A stretch of DNA of 21,095 bases, taken from contig CAYWSH010000053.1 of assembly GCA_964460655.1 (NCBI GenBank), positions 1 through 21,095 of the forward strand, written 5' to 3'. The stretch comes from CAVUAF01 sp964460655 (GTDB taxonomy: Bacteria > Acidobacteriota > Terriglobia > Terriglobales > Acidobacteriaceae). The position numbers and the translations under genes were made by a program. Under the pieces are notes generated by a model, which searched no databases, had not been told where the DNA came from, and worked only from the letters and a program-made list of their open reading frames with translations. Of the stretch, positions 6,056-12,027 are shown piece after piece (position 1 is the first letter of the stretch; every line of letters starts with the position of its first letter).

Positions 6056-8037
6056 TGCAAATCATGCAGGGCAACAACAACATTACGCGCCGTCATCGTG
6101 AGACCGCTGCCCTTGCGCCTCTGTCTAGTGACCACACTCTTGAAAGCCGTCATCCTGAGGCCGCGCCCTTTGCGGCCGAAGGATCCCGCGAGCGCTCGCT
6201 CCATCCGCGCCGTTACGAGGCATTTCCACGAGGACTCCTTCGTAAGGGCTGCCCTTCAGCGCCGCGCGACGACGGTGGATGGTTTCGTAAGGGCTGCGCT
6301 TTAGCGCAGCCGTATATCGCGCGAGGCAGAAGCGGCTTTAGCCGCTGGGGCGCGATCCTCTGTGTTCTCTGCGCCTCCGCGGTGAATGCGCAGTCCTTCC
6401 ACGTCACCGGCACCATCGTTGACGCGCGCACCAACGCGCCGCTCGCCAAAACGCAGGTCGGCCTCACTGTCTCCGGTCCACAAACCAATGGTCAGGGTTC
6501 CTCGCGCATCGTCGTCACCGGCACCGATGGCCGCTTCCGCTTCGACTCCCTCCCCCCCGGCAAGTACAACCTGAACGCCGACCACCGCGGCTATCCCATC
6601 CAGGCGCTCGACCAGCACGAGGGCTACAACACCGCCGTCATCGTCGGCCCAAACCTCGACACTGACAACATCCTCTTCCGCCTCCGACCGGCCGCGGTCA
6701 TCGCGGGCCACATCACCGACGAGATGAACGAGCCGGTGCGCAACGCCAACGTCCTCTTGTTCCAGAGCAGCTTGCAGAACGGCAAGCTCGCCACGCGCAT
6801 GAACCGCTCCGCGCAGACCGACGACCAAGGTGCGTTCCGCTTCAGTGGGTTGCTGCCCGGCAAGTACTATGTCGGCGTGACCGCCCGCCCGTGGTACGCG
6901 CAGTATGTACCGCGCACCTTCGCGCGCGAGTTCATACGGAGTGATGGCCCCCCGCGCGGCCTGGGCGCGGTCCCCGTACCCGGTGGATACGTCACTACGC
7001 TGCCGCCGCCCGACCCGGAGCCCGCTTCGCCGCTCGACATGGCGTATCCCGCCACGTTCTATCCCAACGCCACCGACTCCGCCGGCGCTGGCGTGGTGCA
7101 GTTGCGTGCCGGCGAGCGCGTCGTCGCTGACATTGCGGTGCGCGCCGTACCCGGGTTGCACTTGCGCATCAACCACCTCAACGCTCCCACGCTCGTCGCC
7201 GCCGGTCCGGGCGCGCCACCACCTCCGCCGCCGGCGCCATTCAATCTCATGCAGCGCTTCTTTGGCGGAGGACCCACATGGGGAGTCAACGGGGTGAACC
7301 AGTCCCGCTCCGGCAACACCTCGGAGTTCAGCGGCCTCGCGCCCGGACGCTACGTCCTGCGCTCTCAGGGGCGCGACGGCGCACGCACCGTCCGTGAGTT
7401 CGACCTCTACGGTGACATGACGCTAGACGTCGGCGACGCGGAGTCTGCCGCGGCTACCGTCACCGTCACCGGCGCCATCAAATTCGACGGCGATCTCAAG
7501 CCTGATTCGCGCCCCAGCCTGCTGTTTCGCAACGACACGGAGACACACAACGCGCTCATCAAGCCCGATGGCACGTTCGAGTCGCGCAATATCCCGCCCG
7601 GCGAGTATCAGGTATCGGTGAACGGCGCGCAGGGATTTCTGATCTGGGGACTCGCCGCCAGCGGCGCCACGGTCGACGGTCAGCGCCTCGAGATCGCCGG
7701 CGACCAGCCGGTGCGCCTCTCCGTGGTCGCTACGAAAGGCGTCGGCGCCATCACCGGCTACGCGTTGCACGGCGAGAAACCCGCGCCCGGCATCATGGTC
7801 ATGCTCGTGCCGCAGAATCCGGGCGACATCGCGCTTTACCGCCGCGACCAGAGCGACACCGACGGTTCCTTCAGCCTCAACAACGTCGTCCCCGGGAACT
7901 ACACCGTTCTCGCCATCGCCGAGGGCTGGGACCTGGAGTGGTCGAACCCCAACGTCCTGCGCCGCTACCTTCCCGCCGGCACACCACTCCTCGCTCTTCC
8001 CGACACCAAGCCCGCCCTCAAGCTCCAAGTGCAGTAA
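6052..8037 (+). CDS. Secreted carboxypeptidase-regulatory-like domain protein, paralogue 2 (start uncertain)
   Basis: A second beta-sandwich exported protein, related to the preceding gene. Modules lie at about residues 117-185 (HVTGTIVDARTNAPLAKTQ ... TDGRFRFDSLPPGKYNL), 220-285 (AVIAGHITDEMNEPVRNAN ... DDQGAFRFSGLLPGKYYV), and near the C-terminus (SDTDGSFSLNNVVPGNYTV). The last part, GWDLEWSNPNVLRRY, parallels IEWRNPEVMKKY in paralogue 1. A run of prolines (PPPPPP, about residue 387) lies in a linker. The ATG at 6052 overlaps the upstream stop, but the first ~105 codons translate repeat elements. The signal-peptide-like segment AILCVLCASAVNAQ comes only at about residues 103-116, and no ATG/GTG/TTG precedes it closely in frame. 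The C-terminal two-thirds is certain; the N-terminus is not. Confidence 0.82.
   Translation: MMQIMQGNNNITRRHRETAALAPLSSDHTLESRHPEAAPFAAEGSRERSLHPRRYEAFPRGLLRKGCPSAPRDDGGWFRKGCALAQPYIARGRSGFSRWGAILCVLCASAVNAQSFHVTGTIVDARTNAPLAKTQVGLTVSGPQTNGQGSSRIVVTGTDGRFRFDSLPPGKYNLNADHRGYPIQALDQHEGYNTAVIVGPNLDTDNILFRLRPAAVIAGHITDEMNEPVRNANVLLFQSSLQNGKLATRMNRSAQTDDQGAFRFSGLLPGKYYVGVTARPWYAQYVPRTFAREFIRSDGPPRGLGAVPVPGGYVTTLPPPDPEPASPLDMAYPATFYPNATDSAGAGVVQLRAGERVVADIAVRAVPGLHLRINHLNAPTLVAAGPGAPPPPPPAPFNLMQRFFGGGPTWGVNGVNQSRSGNTSEFSGLAPGRYVLRSQGRDGARTVREFDLYGDMTLDVGDAESAAATVTVTGAIKFDGDLKPDSRPSLLFRNDTETHNALIKPDGTFESRNIPPGEYQVSVNGAQGFLIWGLAASGATVDGQRLEIAGDQPVRLSVVATKGVGAITGYALHGEKPAPGIMVMLVPQNPGDIALYRRDQSDTDGSFSLNNVVPGNYTVLAIAEGWDLEWSNPNVLRRYLPAGTPLLALPDTKPALKLQVQ
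6149..6187 (+). repeat. Repeat family A copy inside the 5' part of paralogue 2
   Basis: CGTCATCCTGAG, then the hairpin GGCCGC/GCGGCC, then CGAAGGATCCC. This is a short family A copy lying in what is nominally coding sequence, upstream of the real signal peptide. Confidence 0.7.
6239..6346 (+). repeat. Family B hairpins inside the 5' part of paralogue 2
   Basis: The phrase TTCGTAAGGGCTGC occurs twice (6239 and 6284 onward). The second copy forms the perfect hairpin GGCTGCGCT-TT-AGCGCAGCC (6292-6311). A further perfect hairpin AGCGGCT-TT-AGCCGCT lies at 6331-6346. All are in an open frame but look non-coding in origin. Confidence 0.65.
6358..6386 (+). repeat. Nonamer array (family D) encoding a signal-peptide core
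   Basis: Three degenerate 9-base units, CTCTGTGTT, CTCTGCGCC and TCCGCGGTG, are read in frame as LCV-LCA-SAV. The same phrases occur non-coding at 9348-9413 and 15091-15108. Confidence 0.6.
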
Positions 8038-8063
8038 GGATCGACGTGCAGTAAGGGATCGAC
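8029..8063 (+). repeat. Tandem 17/18-bp duplication at the stop of paralogue 2
   Basis: GTGCAGTAAGGATCGAC (8029-8045) is followed directly by GTGCAGTAAGGGATCGAC (8046-8063). The first copy contains the TAA stop of the upstream gene and the second repeats it in non-coding sequence. Confidence 0.8.
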
Positions 8064-8092
8064 GAGTTCGGGTGGAGCAGGCCGAGAGTGGA

Positions 8093-8310
8093 GCAGGCCT
8101 TCAGGCCTGCAGAAGATCCAAGTACCAAGAAGCGTCATTCTGAGCGACGCGCGCCCGCCCCGAGGCTTCGGGGCGGACGTGCGGAGTCGAAGAATCCCTA
8201 TAGCATCCCGAATGCCTTCCACGCAGCCCGCGGAGCGGGCGCTAGAACACAGCCCACGGCGCAAGCCGTGGGGTCCACATGCCAAGCAAGAGGGAGCCCG
8301 CGAAGCGGGC
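8093..8310 (+). repeat. Hairpin cluster with a family A copy between convergent genes
   Basis: This gap between convergent genes holds the hairpin GCAGGCC-TTCA-GGCCTGC (8093-8110) and a family A copy (8133-8203, CGTCATTCTGAGCG ... GTCGAAGAATCCCTATAG, with inner GCCCCGAGGCTTCGGGGC). It also holds GCCCGC-GGA-GCGGGC (8226-8240), CCCACGGC-GCAA-GCCGTGGG (8253-8272) and GCCCGC-GAA-GCGGGC (8296-8310). Any of them could stop transcription from either side. No gene is seen in 8038-8321. Confidence 0.7.
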
Positions 8311-8321
8311 GAAAGAGCTTG

Positions 8322-9347
8322 CTACCGCCCATCCAGTAACTGCACCGCCCGCAACAACACGTCTCCCGATATCTGCACGCTCCGCTGGCTCAGCTTGTCC
8401 ATCGTGTCGTCGGTGGTGTGGTGATACGCGCCGTTGTACCCATAATTGATGTCGATCACGTCCGCCACCGGTACCCCGATCTTCGCGAACGGCAAATGAT
8501 CGTCTTCGATCTCCATCTCGGTCTTGAAGAAATGCGATTGATAGCCGAGGTCCGTCGCCGCCTGCAGGACCATGTCTTCCAACCACGGCGTGGCGTGTTT
8601 CGTCTCGCGCTGGATGTCGAGGTCCGCGTCGCAGATCATGTCGGCCACCATCAGCCCCTTGATCTTCTTCGCTGTGCCGTCCTGCTGCCACTTCTGCGCG
8701 AGGTGCTTGGTGCCGTACAGGCTGTCCTGCGGCGTCCAGTTCACCGTCGCCTCTTCCCCATCGGTCCACAGGAGCCAAACGCTGTAACCGTCGCGCGGCT
8801 TGCCGCCCGCCCGTCGCAAACTGTTTGCCAGCTCCAGTAGCAGCGAACTCGTGCACGCACCGTCATTCGCGCCGATGAACTTCGTGTTGCGCAGCGGATA
8901 GTTCGTGTCGTAGTGCGACGCGATCACGATGATCCCGTCTTTCGTCCCCGGGAACTTCGCGATCAGGTTGGTCATGGGGAACTTGCCCACCGGCGTCTCG
9001 GCGGTGAAAGTGTCTTCCTCGACTGCATCCTGCGTGAGCCGCGACTTCAGGTACTTCAGCGCCTTGTCATGGCCCGCCGACCCCAGGTATCGCGGCCCGA
9101 GGAACACCATCTCGCCCGTGTACTGCAGCGCCCGATGCGCATCGATGTGCAGCAATTGTGTGGACACGGGCGAAACGGGGTCCCCATCGCGCCCGCTGTT
9201 GGCGCGTTGGGGTGTGGGCTCGCCCGTGTTGCTCTTGGCGGGAAGCTGTGTGGACACGGGCGACCCGCCCGTGACGCCCGCGGCATTCACTTTGGCGGTC
9301 GAATTACACGCGGCCGCCGCGAGCACGATTGCCGCTAACGAAACCAT
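8322..9347 (-). CDS. M28-family zinc enzyme, glutaminyl-peptide cyclotransferase-like, probable lipoprotein
   Basis: Envelope enzyme of the M28 fold, closer in motifs to glutaminyl cyclases (which form N-terminal pyroglutamate) than to aminopeptidases. Seen: SHYDTNYPLRN then GANDGA (zinc aspartate), WTDGEEA followed by the QC-like WTPQDSLYGTKHLA (paired glutamates), IEDDHLPFAKIGVPVADVID, and YHHTTDDTMDKL supplying the C-terminal histidine ligand. The N-terminus is a signal sequence ending LAAAAC, a weak lipobox. The start is set at the ATG at 9347; a GTG at 9368 adds seven residues (including RTKNTK) that translate a nonamer repeat. The linker between lipobox and enzyme contains two copies of SPVSTQL created by a DNA repeat. 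Peptidase activity remains an alternative. Confidence 0.88.
   Translation of the reverse strand: MVSLAAIVLAAAACNSTAKVNAAGVTGGSPVSTQLPAKSNTGEPTPQRANSGRDGDPVSPVSTQLLHIDAHRALQYTGEMVFLGPRYLGSAGHDKALKYLKSRLTQDAVEEDTFTAETPVGKFPMTNLIAKFPGTKDGIIVIASHYDTNYPLRNTKFIGANDGACTSSLLLELANSLRRAGGKPRDGYSVWLLWTDGEEATVNWTPQDSLYGTKHLAQKWQQDGTAKKIKGLMVADMICDADLDIQRETKHATPWLEDMVLQAATDLGYQSHFFKTEMEIEDDHLPFAKIGVPVADVIDINYGYNGAYHHTTDDTMDKLSQRSVQISGDVLLRAVQLLDGR
9156..9273 (+). repeat. Pair of GTGTGGACACGGGCGA repeats inside the M28 gene
   Basis: TGTGTGGACACGGGCGA occurs at about 9157-9173 and 9247-9263, exactly 90 bases (30 codons) apart. The second forms the perfect hairpin CACGGGCG-ACC-CGCCCGTG (9255-9273). Both encode SPVSTQL on the minus strand, in the linker before the enzyme domain. 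Confidence 0.7.
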
Positions 9348-9413
9348 CTTTGTGTTCTTCGTGCGCACTTCGTGTCCTTCGTGTGGCGTTTTTCTTCTGC
9401 GTCTCCGCGGTTA
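9348..9413 (+). repeat. Nonamer array (family D) between tatC and the M28 gene
   Basis: Units CTTTGTGTT, CTTCGTGCG, (CA), CTTCGTGTC and CTTCGTGTG are followed by CTTCTGCGTCTCCGCGGTTA. The array fills the whole space between the tatC stop (its TAA lies in the array end) and the ATG of the M28 gene. Confidence 0.65.
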
Positions 9414-10208
9414 CGACGCCTTCGCCTTCCGTCTCCGCTTCGGCTGCACCAGCCACGCCACCGCGATGCTCACCACGTACAGCGCCACCATCGGCGTGGC
9501 GAAGATGCACATGTTCATGATGTCGGTCGTCGGCGTCACGATGGCCGCGATGATGAAGATCACCAGGATCGAGTAACGCAGGTTGCGCCACATCCACCCG
9601 GGCGTGATCAGCCCCATGAGCGACAGGAAGAACACGAGGATCGGCAGCTCGAAGATCAGCCCCAGGCCCACGATGATCGTCATGAACAGGTCGGTGTATT
9701 CCGTGATGGTGATCATCGGCTTGAACTGCACGCCCGGCTGCTGCGAGTAGCCGATCAGGAAATCGAGCGCCGCCGGGTAGGCCATCGTGTAGGCGAACAA
9801 GCCGCCCGCCAGGAACAGTCCCACCGTGCTGAACATGAACGGCAGCACGTAGCGCTTCTCGTGCCGGTAGAGCCCCGGCGAGATGAACAGCCACACTTGG
9901 TATAGCACGAACGGCGACGCCACAAAGATGCCGGCGATCAGGCCGATCTTGAGGAATGCGTTGAAGACGTCCGTGGGATTCGTGAAGACCAGCGTCTGCT
10001 CGAGATTGTGCGCCTTCAGCGCCGCGATGATCGGGCGCTGCATGTAGCCATAGATGTAGTCGGCGTAATACCAGCATGCGACGAACCCGACGCCGATCCA
10101 TACGATGGACCAGATCACGCGCCGCCGCAGCTCCTCGAGGTGCTCGAGGAAGCTCATGCTGTCGAGTTCGCGGTCGTCGGGAACGGGCTGCGGACCGAGC
10201 TCAGCCAT
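9411..10208 (-). CDS. tatC: Sec-independent (twin-arginine) protein translocase subunit TatC
   Basis: Inner-membrane core of the Tat pathway, which recognises twin-arginine signal peptides and recruits TatA/B to export folded proteins. The 265-residue product has the expected six membrane segments. Family marks: the N-terminal MSFLEHLEELRRRV motif (signal-peptide-binding face), YTMAYPAALDFLIGY in the second periplasmic region, and the conserved glutamate of IFELPILVFFLSLMG. The start at 10208 is chosen because it overlaps the end of tatA/B by 8 bases (ATGGCTGA), the usual tight coupling. The frame stays open upstream to 10289, but that extension is basic and would overlap the neighbour deeply. 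The stop lies against a nonamer repeat. Confidence 0.95.
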   Translation of the reverse strand: MAELGPQPVPDDRELDSMSFLEHLEELRRRVIWSIVWIGVGFVACWYYADYIYGYMQRPIIAALKAHNLEQTLVFTNPTDVFNAFLKIGLIAGIFVASPFVLYQVWLFISPGLYRHEKRYVLPFMFSTVGLFLAGGLFAYTMAYPAALDFLIGYSQQPGVQFKPMITITEYTDLFMTIIVGLGLIFELPILVFFLSLMGLITPGWMWRNLRYSILVIFIIAAIVTPTTDIMNMCIFATPMVALYVVSIAVAWLVQPKRRRKAKAS

Positions 10209-10527
10209 CGCGCCCTTGCTGGAATGCCTTGGTATCGCCGGCGGCTTCGGTGCTGCCGTTCGTCGCTTCCGCGACCTCCGCCCCGTCATGCGTCACCGTG
10301 CCGGCCGGTGTGGGAGTCGGCAACGCGTGAATCGTCCGCGCGTTCTGCTCCTCCATCTCGAGGTTACGGACCTCGTCCTCCAGCTGCGCCTGGAAGCTGT
10401 TGCTGGCGCGCTTGAAGTCGTTCATCGCCTTGCCCAACTGGCGTCCGATCTCCGGCAACTTCCTCGGCCCAAAAATAATGAGCGCCAGGAAGAAGATGAA
10501 GATCATCTCCGGCATTCCCAGATTCAT
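10201..10527 (-). CDS. tatA: Twin-arginine translocase TatA/TatB family subunit
   Basis: Single-span membrane protein that forms the Tat pore or the TatBC receptor together with the adjacent TatC. The 108-residue product has the short N-terminal membrane helix (PEMIFIFFLALIIFG), the hinge FGPRKLPEIGRQLGKA and an amphipathic helix (MNDFKRASNSFQAQLE), then an acidic, Ala/Thr-rich tail. The proline of FGP and the glutamate-rich stretch after the amphipathic helix lean towards TatB, but many single TatA-type subunits in this phylum look the same, so the symbol is provisional. It is the first gene of a tatA/B-tatC pair with an 8-base overlap. No second TatA-family gene is present in the window. 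Confidence 0.92.
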   Translation of the reverse strand: MNLGMPEMIFIFFLALIIFGPRKLPEIGRQLGKAMNDFKRASNSFQAQLEDEVRNLEMEEQNARTIHALPTPTPAGTVTHDGAEVAEATNGSTEAAGDTKAFQQGRDG

Positions 10528-10564
10528 GCAGGTTTCCTATCCGCTTAGTGTACTACGTGGTGGA

Positions 10565-10590
10565 GCAGGCCTTCAGGCCTTCAGGCCTGC
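10565..10590 (+). repeat. Family B hairpin upstream of tatA
   Basis: GCAGGCCTTCAGGCC extended by another TTCAGGCCTGC, so the arm GGCC-TTCA is duplicated within the hairpin. It is the same phrase as 8093-8110. Confidence 0.65.
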
Positions 10591-10610
10591 ATTCCACGAT
10601 TCCGGTGGAC

Positions 10611-10671
10611 TGTCATCCTGAGCGAAGTGGCGCGGCGTCAGCCGCGTCACGCAGTCGAAGGATCCCTATAG
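10611..10671 (+). repeat. Dispersed repeat family A copy
   Basis: TGTCATCCTGAGCGAAGTGG, then a variable core with GCGGC...GCCGC, then GCAGTCGAAGGATCCCTATAG. One of the best-preserved copies. It lies between the divergent tatA/B gene and the tRNA. Confidence 0.8.
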
Positions 10672-10710
10672 CGCCACCGGCCGCTACGCGTGGCCCACGA
10701 CGCTGACCTT

Positions 10711-10719
10711 TGCTAAACT
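10711..10719 (+). promoter_or_regulatory. Extended -10-like box of tRNA-Gly
   Basis: TGCTAAACT fits a TGN-extended -10 and ends 13 bases before the mature tRNA 5' end, predicting a short leader. A near-identical CGCTAAACT precedes uppP. No -35 is obvious. Confidence 0.45.
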
Positions 10720-10732
10720 CGAAAACACACGA

Positions 10733-10806
10733 GCGGGGTTGGTATATCGGTTGTGCCCAGGCTTCCCAAGCCTGTGAAACGGGTTCGACTCCCGTACCCC
10801 GCTCCA
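10733..10806 (+). tRNA. tRNA-Gly, anticodon CCC
   Basis: All four arms fold. Acceptor GCGGGGT (10733-10739) pairs with ACCCCGC (10796-10802), followed by the discriminator T and an encoded CCA. D arm GTAT/GTGC has two G-T pairs. Anticodon stem CAGGC/GCCTG encloses loop TTCCCAA, giving anticodon CCC (10765-10767). T arm ACGGG/CCCGT encloses TTCGACT. The variable loop is short. It reads glycine codon GGG and stands alone on the plus strand between the minus-strand tat and moaA genes. Confidence 0.96.
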
Positions 10807-10810
10807 TCCA

Positions 10811-10896
10811 TTTGCTATCGGCTATTCGTTATTCGTTGTTGACCGGCCAGTGACTTGACTTCCAATAACCAATAGCAAATAACAAATAGCCAATCG
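10811..10896 (+). repeat. Heptamer (STRR-like) arrays in inverted orientation
   Basis: The right arm (10862-10896) is five 7-base units: CCAATAA, CCAATAG, CAAATAA, CAAATAG, CCAATCG. The left arm (10811-10840), read on the other strand, is built of similar units (CGAATAA, CGAATAG, CCGATAG). The two arms could pair imperfectly across a ~20-base spacer. It lies just past the 3' end of moaA and stands out as AT-rich. Confidence 0.7.
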
Positions 10897-10898
10897 CT

Positions 10899-11939
10899 TC
10901 ATCCGCCCCGCGTGTGCATCTCGCGATGCACGTCACTTCTCAATTCTTCTATCTGGAAGAGCGGCTCACGCTTCCCGACTTGCAATCTTTCTTCCGCGCC
11001 GCGGTCTGAACGCCCGCGCCAAGCCTGCGTGATCTTCGCCGCTATCTCCTCGCGCGACGCGCCCGAGCGCAGTAGCATCTTCAAGTCGATCCCCTGTTGC
11101 GCGTACAGGCACAGCAGGAACATGCCATCGGCCATCAGGCGCGCGCGGTCACACGCGCCGCAAAATGGCTCCGTCGTCGACGAGATGATGCCGAACACCG
11201 TCCCATCCGGCAGCCGATAGCGTTCCGCCGGCGCCGAACCCTGCTCGCCGAACGGCTCAGGCGCCCCGTAACGCGACGCGATGACCTTCAACATCTCGCT
11301 GCGCGCAAACACTTGACTCGGCGACCAGCGCAGCGCCCCGCCCACATCCATGTACTCGATGAAGCGCACTTCGACGCCGCGTGCGCGCCCGAACTCCAGG
11401 AGATCAACGATCTCGTCGTCGTTGAACCCGCGCATGATGACGGCATTCACCTTCGTGCCGCTGAATCCCGCGCCGGCCGCTGCTTCGACGCCGGCAACGA
11501 CCTCCGCCAGCGCATCGCGTCGCGTCAGTTTGTGGAAGCGCTCTCGTTTTAGCGTGTCGAGCGAGATCGTCAGCCGCCCCAGCCCCGCGGCCTTCAGCTT
11601 CGATGCCATTTGCGGCAGTAGCAGGCCGTTCGTCGTTAGTGCGATGTCAGCGACCGTGCCGTCTCGTGTCAGGAGCTCAATCAGCCGCTCCAAGTCGCGC
11701 CGCAACAGCGGCTCGCCGCCTGTCAGTCGCAGCTTGCTGACACCCAGACCACGAAAGATGTCGGCCAGCGTCGCGATCTCTTCGAATGACAGCAACGCCT
11801 CGCGCTCCAGCCACGTGTATTCCTCCTCCGGCATGCAGTATTCACACCGCAGGTTGCAGCGGTCGGTCACCGAGATGCGCAAGCTGCCGAGCGGCCGCGC
11901 AAACACATCGGTGAGCGCATTGTGGGCTGGCTGCAACAT
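10899..11939 (-). CDS. moaA: GTP 3',8-cyclase (molybdenum cofactor biosynthesis protein A)
   Basis: Radical-SAM enzyme that converts GTP to (8S)-3',8-cyclo-7,8-dihydro-GTP in the first step of molybdopterin synthesis. The N-terminal cluster motif is C28-x3-C32-x2-C35 (CNLRCEYC). LRLTGGEPLLRRDL is the SAM-binding GGEP region. The C-terminal substrate cluster is C260-x2-C263-x13-C277 (FCGACDRARL ... LLC). The chain ends in the functionally important double glycine (EMHTRGG). At 346 residues it is a complete, full-length MoaA. The start at 11939 gives the expected short N-terminus. No other moa gene is adjacent. It diverges from RNase J across 88 bases. On its own strand TATAGT (11953-11958) could be a -10. 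Confidence 0.96.
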   Translation of the reverse strand: MLQPAHNALTDVFARPLGSLRISVTDRCNLRCEYCMPEEEYTWLEREALLSFEEIATLADIFRGLGVSKLRLTGGEPLLRRDLERLIELLTRDGTVADIALTTNGLLLPQMASKLKAAGLGRLTISLDTLKRERFHKLTRRDALAEVVAGVEAAAGAGFSGTKVNAVIMRGFNDDEIVDLLEFGRARGVEVRFIEYMDVGGALRWSPSQVFARSEMLKVIASRYGAPEPFGEQGSAPAERYRLPDGTVFGIISSTTEPFCGACDRARLMADGMFLLCLYAQQGIDLKMLLRSGASREEIAAKITQAWRGRSDRGAEERLQVGKREPLFQIEELRSDVHREMHTRGG

Positions 11940-11973
11940 GAAGTATTGCTTTAACTATATCGGAGTTACTGCG

Positions 11974-12003
11974 CCAACGACCAAAGACCAACGACCAAAG
12001 ACC
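11974..12003 (+). repeat. Heptamer (STRR-like) array upstream of RNase J
   Basis: Four exact 7-base units CCAACGA-CCAAAGA-CCAACGA-CCAAAGA plus CC. The same units recur upstream of ftsK (19453-19480). It ends 24 bases before the RNase J ATG. Confidence 0.7.
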
Positions 12004-12008
12004 GTTTC

Positions 12009-12017
12009 TGCTAGCAT
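12009..12017 (+). promoter_or_regulatory. Extended -10-like box of the RNase J gene
   Basis: TGCTAGCAT ends 10 bases before the ATG at 12028, the same arrangement as for the symporter and uppP genes. It predicts a near-leaderless mRNA. Confidence 0.45.
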
Positions 12018-12027
12018 CAGCGTTTCC

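Noticed and set aside
10613..10807. Minus-strand open frame of 64 codons beginning MERGTGVEPVSQ
   Set aside because: It is the antisense translation of the tRNA-Gly gene and a family A repeat; such peptides are a common annotation artefact.
11350..12027. N-terminal extension of the RNase J frame by 226 codons
   Set aside because: The extension is the exact antisense of moaA and is serine/arginine-rich without motifs; RNase J homologues start at the 12028 ATG.
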